Assembly (NCBI RefSeq): GCF_014356525.2
Contig: NC_052508.1
Coordinates: 38,784,613 to 38,848,612 of the forward strand
Origin: Nilaparvata lugens
Taxonomy: Eukaryota; Arthropoda; Insecta; Hemiptera; Delphacidae
Direction of reading: 5' to 3'
Length of the DNA stretch: 64,000 bases
The notes under the pieces are model-generated. The model saw nothing but the letters and a program-made list of their open reading frames with translations, was not told the origin of the DNA and searched no databases. The position numbers and the translations under genes are program-made. How positions within the stretch are numbered: the stretch's first letter is position 1; every line of letters starts with the position of its first letter. Shown here piece by piece: positions 62,131-64,000 of the stretch.

Positions 62131-64000
62131 GTTTAGAAACACCCCCTGTGTTTTGTTCCGCAGACGTTCCAATAGGTACTCAATATGAATGTTCATACTG
62201 AAGCACACTGCCAATAAATTTATGATGTCAGAATAGTGTGATATCCGTAGAAAGTCACTTGTTGCAAATCTTGAGATTGACACTCAAAACTAAAACTGCT
62301 GCAACAGTCGTATGGGAATGCGTGAAATAGTCGAATTATACATGAAATGAGAGATAATTGAATGCTCTACAATCTTGTGATTAGCACATTCTTGTTTCAT
62401 CAATTGTTGAAATGTTATAAGACTTGAAAGAGCGAAAATATGGAAGAGAAACTGGTTTTTGGAAAATGCATCACTGTAGAACATAAATATCTCGAAAAGT
62501 ATAGGATTTATCGAAAACCTCTACCAAACAAAACTTGTAGGAAATTTATTAATCTTCATTTTTATGTAGTTGATTATGTCAATAGAACACATTGTTTCCA
62601 AGATATTTGGATGTAAGTAATAAGTGGAAAAAATGTAAAGGACAAAACTTGTTGGTAATTTTGTAAGCTTCAATTTTTCACAAAATACAAATGTTCCTAA
62701 GATGCATAGTTTCCGAGATATATTTGAAAAATGAAAAAAAAAATTACTCTAAACTGAATCTACTACAGGCAATTATTGACGCACCTTTTATCTGTCAAAA
62801 CAGAAGTCACCCATACAATGCTCACCACAGTCAATGAATACAGAACAGTGTTCTGTGTTCAGTATTCATTCAGAGTCTGTTTATTGGACTGTGAGCTCAC
62901 TGTCATTCTGCTACTGTTTTACGTTACTGTAATTACGGTGTAGAAAATGGTGTTTCAGATCACCTGAACATAAAGATTTTTCAAGATCATTTTGAAAATG
63001 ATCCAAATCATAGCATCGGATTCAAAGCATAACGTCTCCAATGTTTAATTAATCAATAACAGCTCGGGGACCGAGCTTCGCTCTGGAGTACAAAAGCATA
63101 GAAATCTGGTGTGGCGCACTCACACAACTTTTCTTGCCATTATGAAAATTGATCAACTGACGCTAATGTTCACGCGCATTTCAAGTCTACTATTTTAAGA
63201 TCTGAGCCAGCTGGTGACAGGCCAATAGCGCCGCAGACACACGAAGTCTGCTATATCTTCATAGTGAATGATTTAATAGAATCAACAGTTGCCAACAGTT
63301 TGCAATTGAATAATCTTATCTTCTCGAATTTCGAGCTTATTTTCAATTTTAGGTGAAAATGTTACGAAACATCAATTGTAGAGATTTTCATGCTCAATCT
63401 TTTCCACTTGAAATTTTTTGTTTAAATTGTATATGAAGCCTGATAATTGGGAATCTAAAATCAAGCTTTGCATAGATGGGGCGAAGTTCCTGAAACTTTT
63501 ACAGATATGGGACTCGTGACAGTTAATAGAACTTAACAATGACTTTTTTAGGTATGAATTTGATCAAAATCGCTGGAGCCGTTTTCGAGACCCTTTTTTT
63601 GACAACATTTTCGCCATTTTAGCCGCCATCTTGAATTGCATTTGATCGAAATTATTCGTGTCGGATCCTTATAGTGTAAGGTCCTCAAGTTCCAAATTTC
63701 AAGTCATTCCTTCAATTGGGAGATGAGATATCGTGTACACAGACGCACATACACTCATACACACACACACACACACACACATACAGACCAATACCCAAAA
63801 ACCACTTTTTTGGACTCAGGGGATCTTGAAACGTATAGAAATTTAGAAATTGGGGTACCTTAATTCCTTTCGGAAAGCAATACTCTCCTTACCTATGGTA
63901 ATAGGGCAAGGAAAGTAAAATATGTATTAAGAAAGAAAAAATTATAATAACATTTATACAGAAATGTTCAATTTACTCTATCAGTAAATTGTGATTAATT
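62131..64000. other. No gene supported; (AC)n microsatellite
   Basis: (CA)n lies at 63,755-63,782 after TACACAGACGCACATACACT. The flanks (AAATTTCAAGTCATTCCTTC; CTTACCTATGGTAATAGGGC) have the feel of a common dispersed repeat. No ORF of note. Confidence 0.5.

Noticed and set aside
1..64000. CRISPR arrays, bacterial operons, rRNA or tRNA genes
   Set aside because: The tandem repeats lack unique equal-length spacers, the genes are eukaryotic virus/transposon type, and no cloverleaf or rRNA core was recognised by eye.

Overview
The window looks like a gene-poor, AT-rich, heavily transposon-loaded piece of an insect chromosome. A sap-feeding hemipteran such as a planthopper is my guess; it rests on the style of the repeats and is not proven. 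No host gene could be identified with confidence. The biology lies in integrated DNA-virus/Polinton material in the first 20 kb, followed by nested retrotransposons and then decayed DNA transposons and simple repeats.

Region 1 (1-8.2 kb): a compact, mostly rightward cluster with the structural module of an adintovirus/Polinton-type virus. At the left edge a BIR-domain (IAP-like) protein runs leftward out of the window. Rightward follow a Pro-rich protein with an OB-like tail, a one-pass membrane protein, a basic phospholipase-A2 protein, an adenain-type protease overlapping it by 4 bp (ATGA), a penton-like minor capsid protein, a hexon-like major capsid protein (MCP), a gene with an in-frame UGA, a small ORF with an in-frame UGA and a BIR-like stretch, a Lys/Glu-rich protein and a small OB-like protein. 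DNA polymerase, integrase and packaging ATPase are not in the window and may lie to the left.

Region 2 (8.2-12.6 kb): tandem duplications, G-rich minisatellites, a decayed LINE (SGNH-like ORF1 plus AP endonuclease) and a coiled-coil gag-like ORF.

Region 3 (12,610-30,249): a second, different Polinton/Maverick. It has ~0.6 kb terminal inverted repeats starting AGTAG and ending CTACT and a perfect 6-bp target duplication CTTTGT. Its core has shrunk to the C-terminal half of an MCP and the following gene (both leftward), then a DUF8207-like gene and a fibre-like coiled-coil gene (both rightward). A 3.2 kb cassette with its own ~70 bp inverted repeats carries a Rep-like protein and an OB-like partner. 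The right terminal repeat is split by a Jockey/CR1-like LINE, which contains a gag-only LTR element whose left LTR appears truncated by recombination.

Region 4 (30.2-39.1 kb): interrupted target sequence, minisatellites, then a 3'-truncated Ty3/Gypsy-like element with gag, zinc knuckles, two tandem protease-like domains and reverse transcriptase.

Region 5 (39.1-64 kb): no convincing gene. It holds pogo/Tigger-type MITEs and a 7.4 kb pogo element hosting a 4.2 kb long-TIR element, a 1.4 kb foldback, a pre-miRNA-like hairpin, and minisatellite arrays, one of them an inverted relative of the 32 kb array.
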